DNA from: Bacillota bacterium
GTDB lineage: Bacteria > Bacillota > Clostridia > DSM-8532
Length of the DNA stretch: 64,000 nucleotides
Assembly: GCA_023415825.1 (NCBI GenBank)
Contig: JAEZJF010000013.1
Span: 186,001-250,000, forward strand
Direction: 5' to 3'
Part shown: piece after piece, positions 17,565 through 27,477 of the stretch
Position numbering within the stretch: position 1 is the first letter of the stretch
Layout of the letters: each line of letters starts with the position of its first letter
Made by a program: the position numbers and the translations under genes
Notes under the pieces: generated by a model
Told to the model about the DNA's origin: nothing
What the model saw: only the letters and a program-made list of their open reading frames with translations
The model's database searches: none

Positions 17565-19319
17565 ATGATTAATCTGAAAGCTAGCCCGTTTAATCTGAGC
17601 AACGAGGATATTGACTGGGTTATGAATACCTTGTCATCAATGACCTTAACAGAAAAAATCGGTCAAATATTCTGTCCTGTTGGCTTTACCACCGACGAGG
17701 CAGTCTTGAAGCAGTTGGTACAGGGGATTGGCATTGGTGGAATAATGTATCGTTCTGCACCAGGTCAAGAGGTGCAAAAAACTCACCGTATGCTTCAGGA
17801 GTATTCAAAAATACCCATGCTGCTGGCAGCCAATTTGGAATCGGGGGGTACCGGCCTTGTCACCGATGGAACAAGCTTTGGTATGCCCATGCAAGCCAGT
17901 GCCGCCAATGATGATCAAATGGGGTATTACCTAGGTAAAATCAGCTGTTCTGAGGCGGCTGCGGCAGGGTGCAATTGGGCTTTCGCCCCTATTGTTGATA
18001 TAGACATGAACTTCCGCAACCCTATTACCAATCTCAGAACATTCGGCAGTGATCCTGATAAGGTTATCAGCATGGCGAAGGGCTATATGCGTGCTGCTGA
18101 TGAAGAGGGCGTGGCAGTTTCTATAAAGCATTTTCCGGGTGACGGCGTAGATGAGCGTGATCAGCACCTTCTCACCAGTATCAATACTCTTTCTGCCGAT
18201 GAGTGGGACGCTACATGCGGGAAAGTATATGCTTCCTTGATTGAATCAGGAGCAAAGACAATAATGGTAGGACATATCGCTCAGCCTGCCTGGGTACATA
18301 AGCTGAACCCTAAAATTCCCGAAAGAAATGTTGTTCCTGCAACCCTGTCTCCAGAAATTATTGGGGGTTTGCTTAGAGGCCGACTTGGATTTAAAGGTGT
18401 GATAACGACTGATGCCACGCCCATGGTCGGTTACTGTGTCGGGATGAAACGTGAGGATGCAGTTCCCTACTCAATAGCAATAGGTTGTGATGTCTTCCTT
18501 TTCAACAAATCGATTGAAGAAGACTTCAGGTTTATGATGGCAGGTTATCAGAAGGGTATTCTGACCGATGACAGACTAAACGAAGCAGTAACCAGAATAC
18601 TTGCTTTGAAAGCCAGCCTTAAGCTTCATATCAAGCAGAAGAATGGTACACTTGTGCCCGGTCCGGAGGCTTTGAGCATTTTGAGGAATCCAAAGCATAT
18701 TGAATGGTCAAGAGATTGTGCTGATAAATCCGTAACCCTTGTGAAGGATCTCCAGAACCTATTGCCCATAAGCCCGGAAAAGACAAAACGGGTATATCTC
18801 AATGTCATAGAAGAGAATGATGATTTAAATTCTCCGCTTCGCATTAAGCTAAAGGAAAAACTTGAGAAAGAAGGGTTTGAGGTCACTGTACGAAATCGCT
18901 CCGTTAATATTGATGTTGCAGCTCTGATGAACGGAGAAGAGGTCGATGATCACACCCGTGAGATTATTGCCGAGGCATTCAGCGGAACCGGAGAATTTGC
19001 CAAGAAATATGATTTGGTTATTTATTTCGCAAACATCCAGACAAATAGCAACACTACTGTTATCCGCTTGAATTGGAAAGGCTTTGGTGGTATGGGCAAC
19101 GATACTCCCTGGTTCACTCAGGAATTACCTGTCTTGTTCATAAGCCTTGCAAACCCCTATCACCTTCTTGATGTTCCCATGATTAAAACCTATATCAATG
19201 CATATTCTTCTAATGATTTTGTGCTGGATTCGGTTATCGAAAAAATCACAGGACGAAGCGAGTTCAAAGGAAAATCTCCGGTTGACCCATTCTGTGGGCG
19301 CTGGGATACAATGCTTTAA
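17565..19319 (+). CDS. GH3 glycosidase, NagZ/beta-N-acetylglucosaminidase-like
   Basis: 584 residues with the GH3 barrel. SIKHFPGDGVDERDQH (about residues 186-201) carries the Asp-His dyad typical of NagZ-type enzymes, and GVITTDATP (Asp near 281) is the nucleophile strand. A C-terminal alpha/beta domain (about 380-560) follows, giving the two-domain layout of Gram-positive members. No signal peptide, so it acts on imported sugar. The AESGG-type loop is present as LESGGTG. It lies 18 bases after the symporter and 16 before the PAP2 gene. Confidence 0.88.
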   Translation: MINLKASPFNLSNEDIDWVMNTLSSMTLTEKIGQIFCPVGFTTDEAVLKQLVQGIGIGGIMYRSAPGQEVQKTHRMLQEYSKIPMLLAANLESGGTGLVTDGTSFGMPMQASAANDDQMGYYLGKISCSEAAAAGCNWAFAPIVDIDMNFRNPITNLRTFGSDPDKVISMAKGYMRAADEEGVAVSIKHFPGDGVDERDQHLLTSINTLSADEWDATCGKVYASLIESGAKTIMVGHIAQPAWVHKLNPKIPERNVVPATLSPEIIGGLLRGRLGFKGVITTDATPMVGYCVGMKREDAVPYSIAIGCDVFLFNKSIEEDFRFMMAGYQKGILTDDRLNEAVTRILALKASLKLHIKQKNGTLVPGPEALSILRNPKHIEWSRDCADKSVTLVKDLQNLLPISPEKTKRVYLNVIEENDDLNSPLRIKLKEKLEKEGFEVTVRNRSVNIDVAALMNGEEVDDHTREIIAEAFSGTGEFAKKYDLVIYFANIQTNSNTTVIRLNWKGFGGMGNDTPWFTQELPVLFISLANPYHLLDVPMIKTYINAYSSNDFVLDSVIEKITGRSEFKGKSPVDPFCGRWDTML

Positions 19320-19335
19320 GAAGGGGAGAGTTGGG

Positions 19336-20175
19336 ATGAATAAGTTAGAAAAGCTACTATTCGCCTTTACGGTCATCATTTTGTTAATAGGATTTGCTTT
19401 TACAGATCTCCAGATCTCGCAGGCACTTTATAATCCTGAAAGCTCATTCGGGCATTTTTTTGAGACATTCGGCGAGCTTCCGGGCGCGTTAATTGCTGTG
19501 TTTTGCATGGCAGCATTAATAACGACCAGAAATAAAGAAAAGAAGCTGGAAAACTTTTTGAGTATTGTTGGGTTTTGTATTCTCCTTTTCTTATTCAGCT
19601 TCATGGCTGCATATTTGCCTATTAACTATCTAGGAAAAGGTTTATTGCCTTTGGCTCCTGTTATTGCGGTTATTTATGCCGCAGCTGCGTTGCTCTTAGC
19701 CGCAAAGCTAAGCAAAGATCAGAAGGATAAGATAAGAAGAGCCGCAGTTATTGGTGTACTACTCTTTGTTTCTGCGATTTTGATTATTAACCTCATAAAA
19801 ATGGGGTGGGGGAGGCTTAGATTCAGAAGTATGGTTGAACCCTTCGACCACTTCTCACGCTGGTATCTTCCCCAGGGGTTCACCTCCGACAACGAATATA
19901 TGTCCTTTCCTTCAGGGCATTCTGCCAATTCGGCCGTAATCATATGGATCACGCTTATCCCTTCTTTTATTCCGAAATTGAAAGGCAGCTCGGTTCTCCT
20001 TAAGATAGTGGCCTTTGCATGGATTTTGATGGTCATGGTAAGCCGTATTATTGTAGGTGCACACTTTGCTTCAGATGTGACCTTGGGCGCATCTATCTCA
20101 ATCCTGTTATTCCTTCTTTTATGTTCCTGGCAGGAAAAATCGGCCAATAAAAAGATATTGGTTGAACAAATATGA
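19336..20175 (+). CDS. PAP2-family membrane phosphatase
   Basis: 279 residues, about seven hydrophobic segments, with the acid-phosphatase motifs of the PAP2 superfamily: KMGWGRLRFR, PSGHSANS and SRIIVGAHFASD (catalytic His). Such enzymes dephosphorylate lipid phosphates such as undecaprenyl diphosphate or phosphatidate. The frame opens upstream inside the GH3 gene, but ATG 19336, preceded by AAGGGGAG, is the clear start. Its place inside a glycoside operon is odd; it overlaps or abuts the next GH3 gene. Confidence 0.88.
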   Translation: MNKLEKLLFAFTVIILLIGFAFTDLQISQALYNPESSFGHFFETFGELPGALIAVFCMAALITTRNKEKKLENFLSIVGFCILLFLFSFMAAYLPINYLGKGLLPLAPVIAVIYAAAALLLAAKLSKDQKDKIRRAAVIGVLLFVSAILIINLIKMGWGRLRFRSMVEPFDHFSRWYLPQGFTSDNEYMSFPSGHSANSAVIIWITLIPSFIPKLKGSSVLLKIVAFAWILMVMVSRIIVGAHFASDVTLGASISILLFLLLCSWQEKSANKKILVEQI

Positions 20176-20189
20176 AAGGGCGTGTCTTT

Positions 20190-22589
20190 ATGTCAAAAGC
20201 CAGAGAACTGGTATCCTTAATGACTTTGGAGGAAAAGGCCTCCCTTTGCTCCGGCAAGGATTTCTGGAATTTAAAAGGAGTTGAACGCTTAGGACTAAAA
20301 TCAATAATGGTTACTGACGGCCCTCACGGCTTACGTAAGCAGGATGGCGCCGGCGATCATCTTGGAATAAACAAAAGTGTGGAATCAACTTGTTTTCCAA
20401 CAGCCTGTGCAACTGCCTGCAGCTTTGACCGGAGCTTGATGCGAGAAATAGGGAATGCCATTGGAGAAGAATGTCTTAAGGAAAATGTATCTGTTATTTT
20501 AGGCCCCGGAGCCAATATCAAACGATCTCCCCTGTGCGGCAGGAACTTTGAGTATTTTAGTGAAGACCCTTATATTACAGGTGAAATGGCAGGGGCGATT
20601 ATTGAAGGTATTCAGGGCAAGGGAATTGGTGTATCTTTAAAGCATTTTGCGGCAAACAACCAGGAGCAGTACCGCATGACATCCAACTCAGTGATAGATG
20701 AGCGTGCTTTAAGGGAAATCTATCTGTCCGGGTTCGAAGCCGCCATAAAAAATGGGAAGCCATGGACAGTAATGTGCTCCTATAATTTGCTGAATGGTAC
20801 ATATGCAAGTGAAAACAAGAAGCTGCTAACAGATATTTTACGTACAGAATGGGGCTTTGACGGGCTTGTGATGACGGATTGGGGCGCAACCAATGACAGG
20901 GTGGCCGGCTTGGCTTCAGGGCTTGACCTGGAAATGCCCAGCTCAAACGGAGTAAACGATGACTTGATTGTACAGGCCGTAAAGGCAGGGAAGCTGAGCG
21001 AAAACCTTTTAGACATAGCTGCAACGCGTATTGTTGATTTGATACTGAAAGCTCAGCATGAGCAAAAAGAATATGACTATGACAAAGATGCCCATCATGC
21101 ATTAGCCAAAAAGGCAGCAACGGAATCAGCCGTTCTTCTTAAAAATGATTCATCCGTTTTACCGGCAAGCAGGAGCATGAATGTGGCCGTTATAGGTGCG
21201 TTTGCCAAATCTCCCCGTTATCAGGGGTCAGGCAGCAGCAAGATAAATCCTTATAAGATTGACAGCGCTTTTGACGCCATGATTTCTCTTGGCATCAATG
21301 CAGAGTATGCCGAAGGATATAATCTTTCGGGCAACGAAAATGAGGATGAAAAAGTAGATGAAGCCTGCAAAATAGCATGGGGCAAGGATAGGGTCTTTGT
21401 TTTTGCCGGACTTCCCGAGGAATACGAAAGCGAAGGCTTCGACAGAACATCTCTTGATCTTCCACATAGTCATAATAAACTCATAAATGAGCTTGCAAAG
21501 GTAAATGAAAATGTGGTGGTCATTCTTTATTGTGGTTCGCCTGTTCTAATGCCCTGGGCTGACAAGGTCAAGGGTATACTCTTGGCCTACCTGGGCGGTC
21601 AGGCTGTCGGAAGTGCATGCGCTGACCTATTGTTCGGCCTTGCCAATCCTTGCGGCAAACTGGCTGAAACTTATCCCTGTAAACTGGAAGATACACCATG
21701 CTTCAACTATTTTCCCGGCACCCCGAGGCGTGTTGAATACCGTGAGAGCATTTTTGTCGGCTATCGATACTATGATGCAGCTAAAAAAGATGTTGCCTTC
21801 CCGTTTGGATATGGCCTATCCTATACTTCTTTTGCTTATAGCGATTTATCAATGAATGGCGATGATTTTAAGTCAGGTGACCAAATTAAAGTCAAGCTAA
21901 AGGTTAGAAACACAGGAAGCATAGCCGGAGCGGAGATCGTGCAAATCTATGTTTCCATGCCCGAATCCGTTGTTTTCAGCGCTCCCAAAGAGTTAAAGGG
22001 CTTTTGTAAAGTGTTCCTGAATCCTGGCGAAATCAAAGAGGTTGAATTTGCACTCAATAACCGGAGCTTTTCCTTTTATAATCCTTCGAGCGGCTGGACG
22101 ATAGAAGGAGGTATCTATGAGATTCAAGCTGCATCCTCAAGCCGCCATATGCATTTATCCTGCAAGGTGAGGATTTCCGGAGAAGGGCAGAAAGCGTATT
22201 CAGATAACCTCAAAAATAGTGCTCCAACATATTACAGCTTTCCATCCAAGACGTTTTTAGTGAGCGATACTGAATATGCTGCACTTTATGGCAAACCACT
22301 TCCCTCTGAAACCAAACCCGGGGCTCCCTACACAATCAACAGCACGTTATTTGATATAAAGGATACATTCATCGGAAGGCAGATGCTCAAATCCATAACG
22401 AAGCAGATGGATGCCATGTTTGGAAGCAGCAAGGATATGAAAAGAATGATGGATGCAATGATTATGGAGATGCCTCTGAGGGGCTTCGCCATGATGAGCC
22501 AAGGCCAGCTAAGCTCAAAAAGAATCTCAGGAATCGTTGATATTCTTAATAAAAAGATGCTTCGCGGTATTTTAAGAATCTTATTGTAA
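20190..22589 (+). CDS. GH3 beta-glycosidase (BglB/thermostable beta-glucosidase type)
   Basis: About 799 residues in the order GH3 N-domain, GH3 C-domain and fibronectin III-like domain. Visible are TDGPHGLRKQ near the N-terminus, ILGPGANIKRSPLCGRNFEY, SLKHFAANNQE, and the nucleophile Asp near residue 230 in VMTDWGATNDR. FPFGYGLSYTSF starts the FnIII-like part. The last ~120 residues, containing several Met-rich helices, extend past the FnIII domain. No signal peptide. ATG 20172 overlaps the PAP2 stop codon, but ATG 20190, behind AAAGGG, fits the family start. Likely substrates are beta-glucosides or beta-xylosides. Confidence 0.92.
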   Translation: MSKARELVSLMTLEEKASLCSGKDFWNLKGVERLGLKSIMVTDGPHGLRKQDGAGDHLGINKSVESTCFPTACATACSFDRSLMREIGNAIGEECLKENVSVILGPGANIKRSPLCGRNFEYFSEDPYITGEMAGAIIEGIQGKGIGVSLKHFAANNQEQYRMTSNSVIDERALREIYLSGFEAAIKNGKPWTVMCSYNLLNGTYASENKKLLTDILRTEWGFDGLVMTDWGATNDRVAGLASGLDLEMPSSNGVNDDLIVQAVKAGKLSENLLDIAATRIVDLILKAQHEQKEYDYDKDAHHALAKKAATESAVLLKNDSSVLPASRSMNVAVIGAFAKSPRYQGSGSSKINPYKIDSAFDAMISLGINAEYAEGYNLSGNENEDEKVDEACKIAWGKDRVFVFAGLPEEYESEGFDRTSLDLPHSHNKLINELAKVNENVVVILYCGSPVLMPWADKVKGILLAYLGGQAVGSACADLLFGLANPCGKLAETYPCKLEDTPCFNYFPGTPRRVEYRESIFVGYRYYDAAKKDVAFPFGYGLSYTSFAYSDLSMNGDDFKSGDQIKVKLKVRNTGSIAGAEIVQIYVSMPESVVFSAPKELKGFCKVFLNPGEIKEVEFALNNRSFSFYNPSSGWTIEGGIYEIQAASSSRHMHLSCKVRISGEGQKAYSDNLKNSAPTYYSFPSKTFLVSDTEYAALYGKPLPSETKPGAPYTINSTLFDIKDTFIGRQMLKSITKQMDAMFGSSKDMKRMMDAMIMEMPLRGFAMMSQGQLSSKRISGIVDILNKKMLRGILRILL

Positions 22590-22650
22590 TGCGAAGCAAA
22601 GTTTAAGGAATGTATAGACTGCACTTCATTAATGAAAGAGGGGGAGAACC

Positions 22651-24024
22651 ATGTCAAGTCAAATCGATGTCCAGGCCGTTAATATGTCTCCCAAACTGGG
22701 GATTGGTGCAAAAGTAAGCTATGGCCTCGGTGATTTTGCCAGCAATATGAGCTGGGCTCTTGTATCAGGCTATATCCTGATCTTCTTTACCGATGTAGCA
22801 AAGCTGAATCCCATAGCCATAAGCACCCTTCTCCTGGTAGCCAGGGTATGGGACGGAATAAACGACCCCCTGATGGGATTAATTATGGACAAGACCAAGA
22901 GCAAGTTTGGACGATTCAGACCCTATCTCCTGTATGCTCCGATCTTTATGGCCTTATTCAATGTCTTGACTTTTACAGTTCCCAATTTCGGACCCATAGG
23001 AAACCTGATTTTTGCCTATGTCAGCTATATTGGCCTTGATATGGCATACACAGCGGTGAACATACCCTATGGCGCTCTGGCCGGGGTAATGACTCAGGAT
23101 CCCAATGAAAGGACAAAACTGGCCTCATTCAGGATGATTTTTGCCTTTATAGCAATCATTTCAATCAACATGATGATAATGCCCATAATACAAGGATTAG
23201 GGGCAGGGAATCAGTCGCGCGGATACTTCTTTACAGCTTTGATACTTTCAATTGTGGCTATTCCTTTTTTCTGGACGACGTTCTTCTTTACCAAAGAAGT
23301 CGTAACACCTCCAAAAGAACAAAAAATTTCGTTTAGAGACTCTCTAAGATGTGTATATACCAATAGGCCTCTTCTGTCACTTATGGCTGCATCCCTTTTT
23401 TCTGCAACAGGTACTTTCGGCAGAGCAGGTGTGGCAATCTACTATTACATATATGTACTTGGTCGGCCCGATCTGGTTCCTCTGTTTTCCATGGTAGGAC
23501 TGACAGCGATGGTAGGCATCGTTTTAGCTCCCGTTGTTTCTGCAAAGATTGGTAAAAGAAACACCTCCGTCACTGCCGGTTTATTAGGGCTAATCGGTTT
23601 GGTGGGGCTATATACGACACCTTTTAACAGCATATCCATGGTCTTTTTTTGGATGATATTCCAGGGGATCTTCAGCGGGTTTGGAGCAGCAATGACCTGG
23701 AGTCTGATAGCCGACTGCGTTGAATATGCCGAGTGGAAAACCGGTATCAGGGCTGATGGATTTGTTTACTCCTCTGCCGGCCTTATAGCCAAGATAGGAA
23801 TGGCTGTAGGGGGAAGTGGTGCCGTCCTGATTCTTAAAGCAATCGGTTATGTTCCCAATGCAGTCCAGAGTCCTTCAACTATGCAGGGAATCAACGCAAT
23901 GGTTAATCTCCTGCCGGCTATATTGTCCTTTATTGGCACTATTCCTATGATATTCTACAATATCAATAACAAGAACTATCAGCAGATGGTTAAGGAAATA
24001 TCAGAAAAACGCGCGGCTGCATAA
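22651..24024 (+). CDS. GPH-family sugar:cation symporter (second copy)
   Basis: 457 residues and twelve predicted helices, the same family as the symporter at 16164. Markers are ARVWDGINDPLMGLIMDKTK and ADCVEYAEWKTGIRADGF. The two differ throughout, so they are paralogues rather than a recent duplication. A strong AGAGGGGGAG precedes ATG 22651. It stands between the large GH3 enzyme and an esterase, forming a second import-and-hydrolyse set. Confidence 0.93.
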   Translation: MSSQIDVQAVNMSPKLGIGAKVSYGLGDFASNMSWALVSGYILIFFTDVAKLNPIAISTLLLVARVWDGINDPLMGLIMDKTKSKFGRFRPYLLYAPIFMALFNVLTFTVPNFGPIGNLIFAYVSYIGLDMAYTAVNIPYGALAGVMTQDPNERTKLASFRMIFAFIAIISINMMIMPIIQGLGAGNQSRGYFFTALILSIVAIPFFWTTFFFTKEVVTPPKEQKISFRDSLRCVYTNRPLLSLMAASLFSATGTFGRAGVAIYYYIYVLGRPDLVPLFSMVGLTAMVGIVLAPVVSAKIGKRNTSVTAGLLGLIGLVGLYTTPFNSISMVFFWMIFQGIFSGFGAAMTWSLIADCVEYAEWKTGIRADGFVYSSAGLIAKIGMAVGGSGAVLILKAIGYVPNAVQSPSTMQGINAMVNLLPAILSFIGTIPMIFYNINNKNYQQMVKEISEKRAAA

Positions 24025-24074
24025 TCTCAAGTCGGATAACTTCTAGGCCGTTAGATTGAAGGAGGCTGTCAAAA

Positions 24075-25040
24075 ATGAATGCTATAACTATGAAGAGATT
24101 TATTAATGTCATAGACTCTATAGGCACTTTTAAGGATATGTTCAGCCGCCCCAAAGGTGTTGAACGGGTCTTCAATGTCAGATATTCGGACTTTAGCAAT
24201 AAAAACAAGTTGGACATATTTTATCCCGAAGGTGAAACAAAAAGACTGCCTTTGATTATCTATGTTCACGGTGGGGGCTGGATGGCAAGTGACAAAAGCA
24301 GATATGTAAACTACTGCATGAAGCTTGCAAAACAGGGGTTCCTTGTATTCAGCATCAATTACAGGCTTGCACCAAAATTCAGGCATCCCTCATGCATAAT
24401 GGACACCATTGATGCGATCAACTGGGTAAAGAAAAACGCTAAGGCATACAATGGCGATTTAAACAATATTGCTCTAGGCGGAGATTCTGCCGGAGCTCAT
24501 ATCATAAACACGATTATCGACATCTGCCTCAATGAAGAATTCAGAGCGTATTACAAGGTTGAGGCACCCCTTAAAATAGAGCAGATAAAAGCTGCTTTTT
24601 TCTACTATGGGGCTTTTCGCTTTTTGGATAGTACCGGCTCTGATTTTGGCAATGAAATGAATTACGACGGTGTTACCCTCACAGGCACAAAAAAGAAGAA
24701 TGACAAAGGTCAGGATGAGGGTTTTATGGGCATGTCGGAACTTTATTTAGGTGTTAAAAAGCTGACCGACTATCCCGGATATCAACAGATTATGCCAATT
24801 GATTTTATCACTGAAAAGTTTCCGCCCACACTCGTTTTGTCAGGACAGATTGATTTTATTCATAAGTCGACCCTTGAGATGATCGAAAAACTAACAGAGA
24901 AAGGAATAGAGTTCAAAAAAATCATTTATGACAAATCGATAAAGGAAGCCCAGCATGGATTTATGAATAATCATCATACAAATCCGGCAAAAGAATGCTT
25001 GCAGGAAGTAGCGGCATTTATTAAAAACAAAGTTGGCTAA
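24075..25040 (+). CDS. Alpha/beta-hydrolase esterase (HSL/carboxylesterase type)
   Basis: 321 residues with the oxyanion-hole motif VHGGGWM, nucleophile Ser in ALGGDSAGAHI, Asp in LSGQIDFIH and His in EAQHGFMNN, in correct order. The fold is that of small cytoplasmic esterases; in a sugar locus it may remove acetyl or feruloyl groups from imported oligosaccharides. AGGAGG precedes ATG 24075. It is the last gene before a terminator. Confidence 0.9.
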   Translation: MNAITMKRFINVIDSIGTFKDMFSRPKGVERVFNVRYSDFSNKNKLDIFYPEGETKRLPLIIYVHGGGWMASDKSRYVNYCMKLAKQGFLVFSINYRLAPKFRHPSCIMDTIDAINWVKKNAKAYNGDLNNIALGGDSAGAHIINTIIDICLNEEFRAYYKVEAPLKIEQIKAAFFYYGAFRFLDSTGSDFGNEMNYDGVTLTGTKKKNDKGQDEGFMGMSELYLGVKKLTDYPGYQQIMPIDFITEKFPPTLVLSGQIDFIHKSTLEMIEKLTEKGIEFKKIIYDKSIKEAQHGFMNNHHTNPAKECLQEVAAFIKNKVG

Positions 25041-25092
25041 ATAATGATCTTAGGTTATAAGTTACAAACAGGATCTATATCCTATCAAAACA

Positions 25093-25121
25093 GGAGGCTC
25101 TTCCAACGGGAGGAGCCTTTA
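25093..25121 (+). terminator. Intrinsic terminator of the glycoside locus
   Basis: AGGCTCTTCC-AAC-GGGAGGAGCCT followed by TTTA. The stem is very like the one after rlmB at 13446. Confidence 0.8.
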
Positions 25122-25187
25122 TGGTATCATTGAACTATTCTTTAAATGGATCTGTCCAACCAAATACGAGGCCGTTCGGAGGAGTTT

Positions 25188-26189
25188 ATGAAGCGAAAAT
25201 CAACACTGCTTTTTTCAGTCTTATTGATTCTTCTCCTGTTTGTAGGAACGATTATTTTCCTTTTCAGACAATTCATTTTGATGATTCAAAACGACGCCTC
25301 AACTATAAACGACTTAGGTATTATCAGAGGATCGATCCAACGGCTCTCGAAACTAGAAATAAGCTACCAGGCAAACGATGATCTAAGAGAAAAAATCAAT
25401 AGTCTTATTGTCAAATACAAAGAAAAAGACATTACTTCGCTTCAGCCCCTTGAGGAGAAATGGATGGAATTGGAATCGTTGACCGCCACTTTCCGTTCGA
25501 ACCCGAACCAGCAGAATCACATGCTTTATTTGAAAAAAAGTGAAGAATGCTGGACAGTGGCAGACCAAATGGTTCTTGATAACCAGTACATAGCAGAAAA
25601 TAAAATCAAATATCTTATGCTTCCCATTACTTTACTGGTGCTGAACTTAATGGTGGTTTTTGTTCTTCTTTTCATGGTCAAAAGATATGTTTATGACACT
25701 CTGGAAAACTCTTCCATTTCTGATCCATTGACCAAGGTCTTTAACCGGAGATATTTCATGGAGTTTTTAAATCATGAAATCATCAGAGCCAACCGCAAAA
25801 ATGATATTTTTTGTCTGGTTATGCTGGATATTGATCGCTTTAAGAAGATTAATGACACCTTTGGTCATGACCTTGGCGATCATGTTTTAGAAACTGTTGC
25901 GGCCGTTGCTCAAAAAGACATTCGAAAATCTGATGTATTTTCTCGTATTGGTGGTGAGGAATTCACCTTGCTTTTGCCAGATACCTCCCTTGATAAGGCT
26001 TTGATAATGGCTGAAAGAGTACGTTCGAACATTGAGAGCCATGCTTTTAAACAGATTGGAAAAGTGACTGTCAGTCTTGGAGTTGCCGCCTTCCAGCACG
26101 GAGACTCTGCAGACAGTATCATGAAAAGAGCAGATGTGGCCTTATACCATGCCAAGGAAAACGGGCGTAACCGGATAGAGGCAGGGTAA
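25188..26189 (+). CDS. Membrane-bound diguanylate cyclase (GGDEF)
   Basis: 333 residues. Two membrane helices (about 6-28 and 145-167) bracket an extracytoplasmic sensor of about 115 residues, and a C-terminal GGDEF domain follows. The active-site loop is intact as RIGGEEFTLLLP. RKSD five residues before it is an inhibitory I-site, so product feedback is expected. It would make cyclic di-GMP from GTP in response to an external signal. The frame opens at 25146, but GGAGGAG lies just before ATG 25188. Monocistronic between two intergenic regions. Confidence 0.93.
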   Translation: MKRKSTLLFSVLLILLLFVGTIIFLFRQFILMIQNDASTINDLGIIRGSIQRLSKLEISYQANDDLREKINSLIVKYKEKDITSLQPLEEKWMELESLTATFRSNPNQQNHMLYLKKSEECWTVADQMVLDNQYIAENKIKYLMLPITLLVLNLMVVFVLLFMVKRYVYDTLENSSISDPLTKVFNRRYFMEFLNHEIIRANRKNDIFCLVMLDIDRFKKINDTFGHDLGDHVLETVAAVAQKDIRKSDVFSRIGGEEFTLLLPDTSLDKALIMAERVRSNIESHAFKQIGKVTVSLGVAAFQHGDSADSIMKRADVALYHAKENGRNRIEAG

Positions 26190-26349
26190 CAGCTAATTTT
26201 ATCCGTCCTTCTGGTCCTTGATCATTTTTTCAAGGTATGATCTATGAGTATCCTTTCCGGAATAACCTGCACCTATATAAACCTATGGAGCCCTAAAATC
26301 ACCATGCTGATTGACAAACAATTAACTTATAAAAATTGAAATAAATTCC

Positions 26350-26378
26350 TTGACACCTGCATAATTCTATATTATAAA
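26350..26378 (+). promoter_or_regulatory. Sigma-A-type promoter upstream of the transketolase operon
   Basis: TTGACA (26350-26355), 17 bases, TATAAA (26373-26378). It lies 255 bases before the first gene, with repeat copy E inside the leader. The rest of this 443-base gap holds nothing else I can support. Confidence 0.65.
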
Positions 26379-26432
26379 ATAGATAGTAGAACTACCCACT
26401 TTCTAAAATTATCGGCATTTTTCTGCAGCATT

Positions 26433-26517
26433 TTATTACGAAGTAACAAGGTTCCCGGGCACCTGTCACCTTTAGGCGTTCGAAATTTTAATTTCGTCAA
26501 CGGGTGGGGTTCTTATT
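26433..26517 (+). repeat. Structured palindromic repeat, copy E
   Basis: Starts TTATTACGAAGTAACAAGG, then CACCTGTCACCTTTAGGCG, the stem GAAATT-TT-AATTTC and the end CAACGGGTGGGGTTCTTATT. The stem matches copy D with a C-G to T-A exchange on both sides. Confidence 0.82.
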
Positions 26518-26632
26518 ATTACATCAGCTCGCATTTTGACGATTTCTACTTTATACATTCTTCGCTCTCACTTGATTTGTTTTGTAAGCTTCTCGCTTTT
26601 GCAAATATACTAAAAAACAAGGAGGGAAAGAA

Positions 26633-27463
26633 ATGTCACTCACTCCCACCCAAAAACAGGTGCTTCTGGACACTGCGCGCAGTCTGCGGCTCACAATCGT
26701 AGATGTTATGGCCTGGTCCGGCGGTGCCCATATCGGCGGCTCTTTGAGTATTGCCGATATTCTCACCATTCTTTATTTCAAGTATCTCAAAGTTGACCCC
26801 AAGAATCCGCAATGGGAAGATCGCGACCGTTTTATCCTTTCAAAAGGACACACCGCAGCCGGATATATCCCGGTTCTCGCAAAGAAAGGATACTTCCCCG
26901 AGGAAAAACTGAGGTCTTTTAACCATTTCGGCAGTCCCTTTGCAATGCATCCGGACTCCAACAAAGTCATCGGATGCGACGTCTCTACAGGTTCCCTTGG
27001 GCATGGTCTTCCGATTGCCGCAGGCTTGGGATTGGGAAGCCGATATCTGAAAAAAAGCTACAAAACGGTCTGCCTGCTGGGAGACGGTGAGTGCTGCGAG
27101 GGCAGCGTATGGGAAGCGGCAATGTCCATCGCTCACTACAAGCTGACTAATGTCATTACGGTCGTAGACCGCAACCGTTTGATGATCGACGGGCGTACGG
27201 AGGATGTGATGTCCCTTGAGCCGTTTGCAGAAAAGTGGCGCGCATTCGGGTTTGATGTGGTTGAAATCGATGGCCACGACTTTGACCAACTGGACCACGC
27301 ATTCGAAAAAGGATGGAACGCTTCGGGAAAGCCCGTTTTGATCCTTGCGAATACCATTAAGGGCAAAGGTGTCGATTTCATGGAGAATAATGTCGTTTAT
27401 CACTATGCCTCGGGCGATTCGGCGCTATGCGAAAAGGCCAAGGCTTCTATTTTAAAACAGTAA
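26633..27463 (+). CDS. Transketolase-like protein, N-terminal half
   Basis: 276 residues carrying the thiamine-diphosphate pyrophosphate-binding half of a split transketolase: LSKGHTAAGY, GSLGHGLPIAAGLGL, and GDGECCEGSVWEAAM followed by DRNRLMIDG. Split transketolases (two chains forming one enzyme) are common in Clostridia and archaea and move two-carbon ketol units between sugar phosphates. ATG 26633 has AAGGAGGG upstream. Its partner follows after 14 bases. The setting with SCP2-like proteins and an aminotransferase is not a pentose-phosphate operon, so the acceptor may be unusual. Confidence 0.92.
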   Translation: MSLTPTQKQVLLDTARSLRLTIVDVMAWSGGAHIGGSLSIADILTILYFKYLKVDPKNPQWEDRDRFILSKGHTAAGYIPVLAKKGYFPEEKLRSFNHFGSPFAMHPDSNKVIGCDVSTGSLGHGLPIAAGLGLGSRYLKKSYKTVCLLGDGECCEGSVWEAAMSIAHYKLTNVITVVDRNRLMIDGRTEDVMSLEPFAEKWRAFGFDVVEIDGHDFDQLDHAFEKGWNASGKPVLILANTIKGKGVDFMENNVVYHYASGDSALCEKAKASILKQ

Positions 27464-27477
27464 GGAGGTGCACGTAG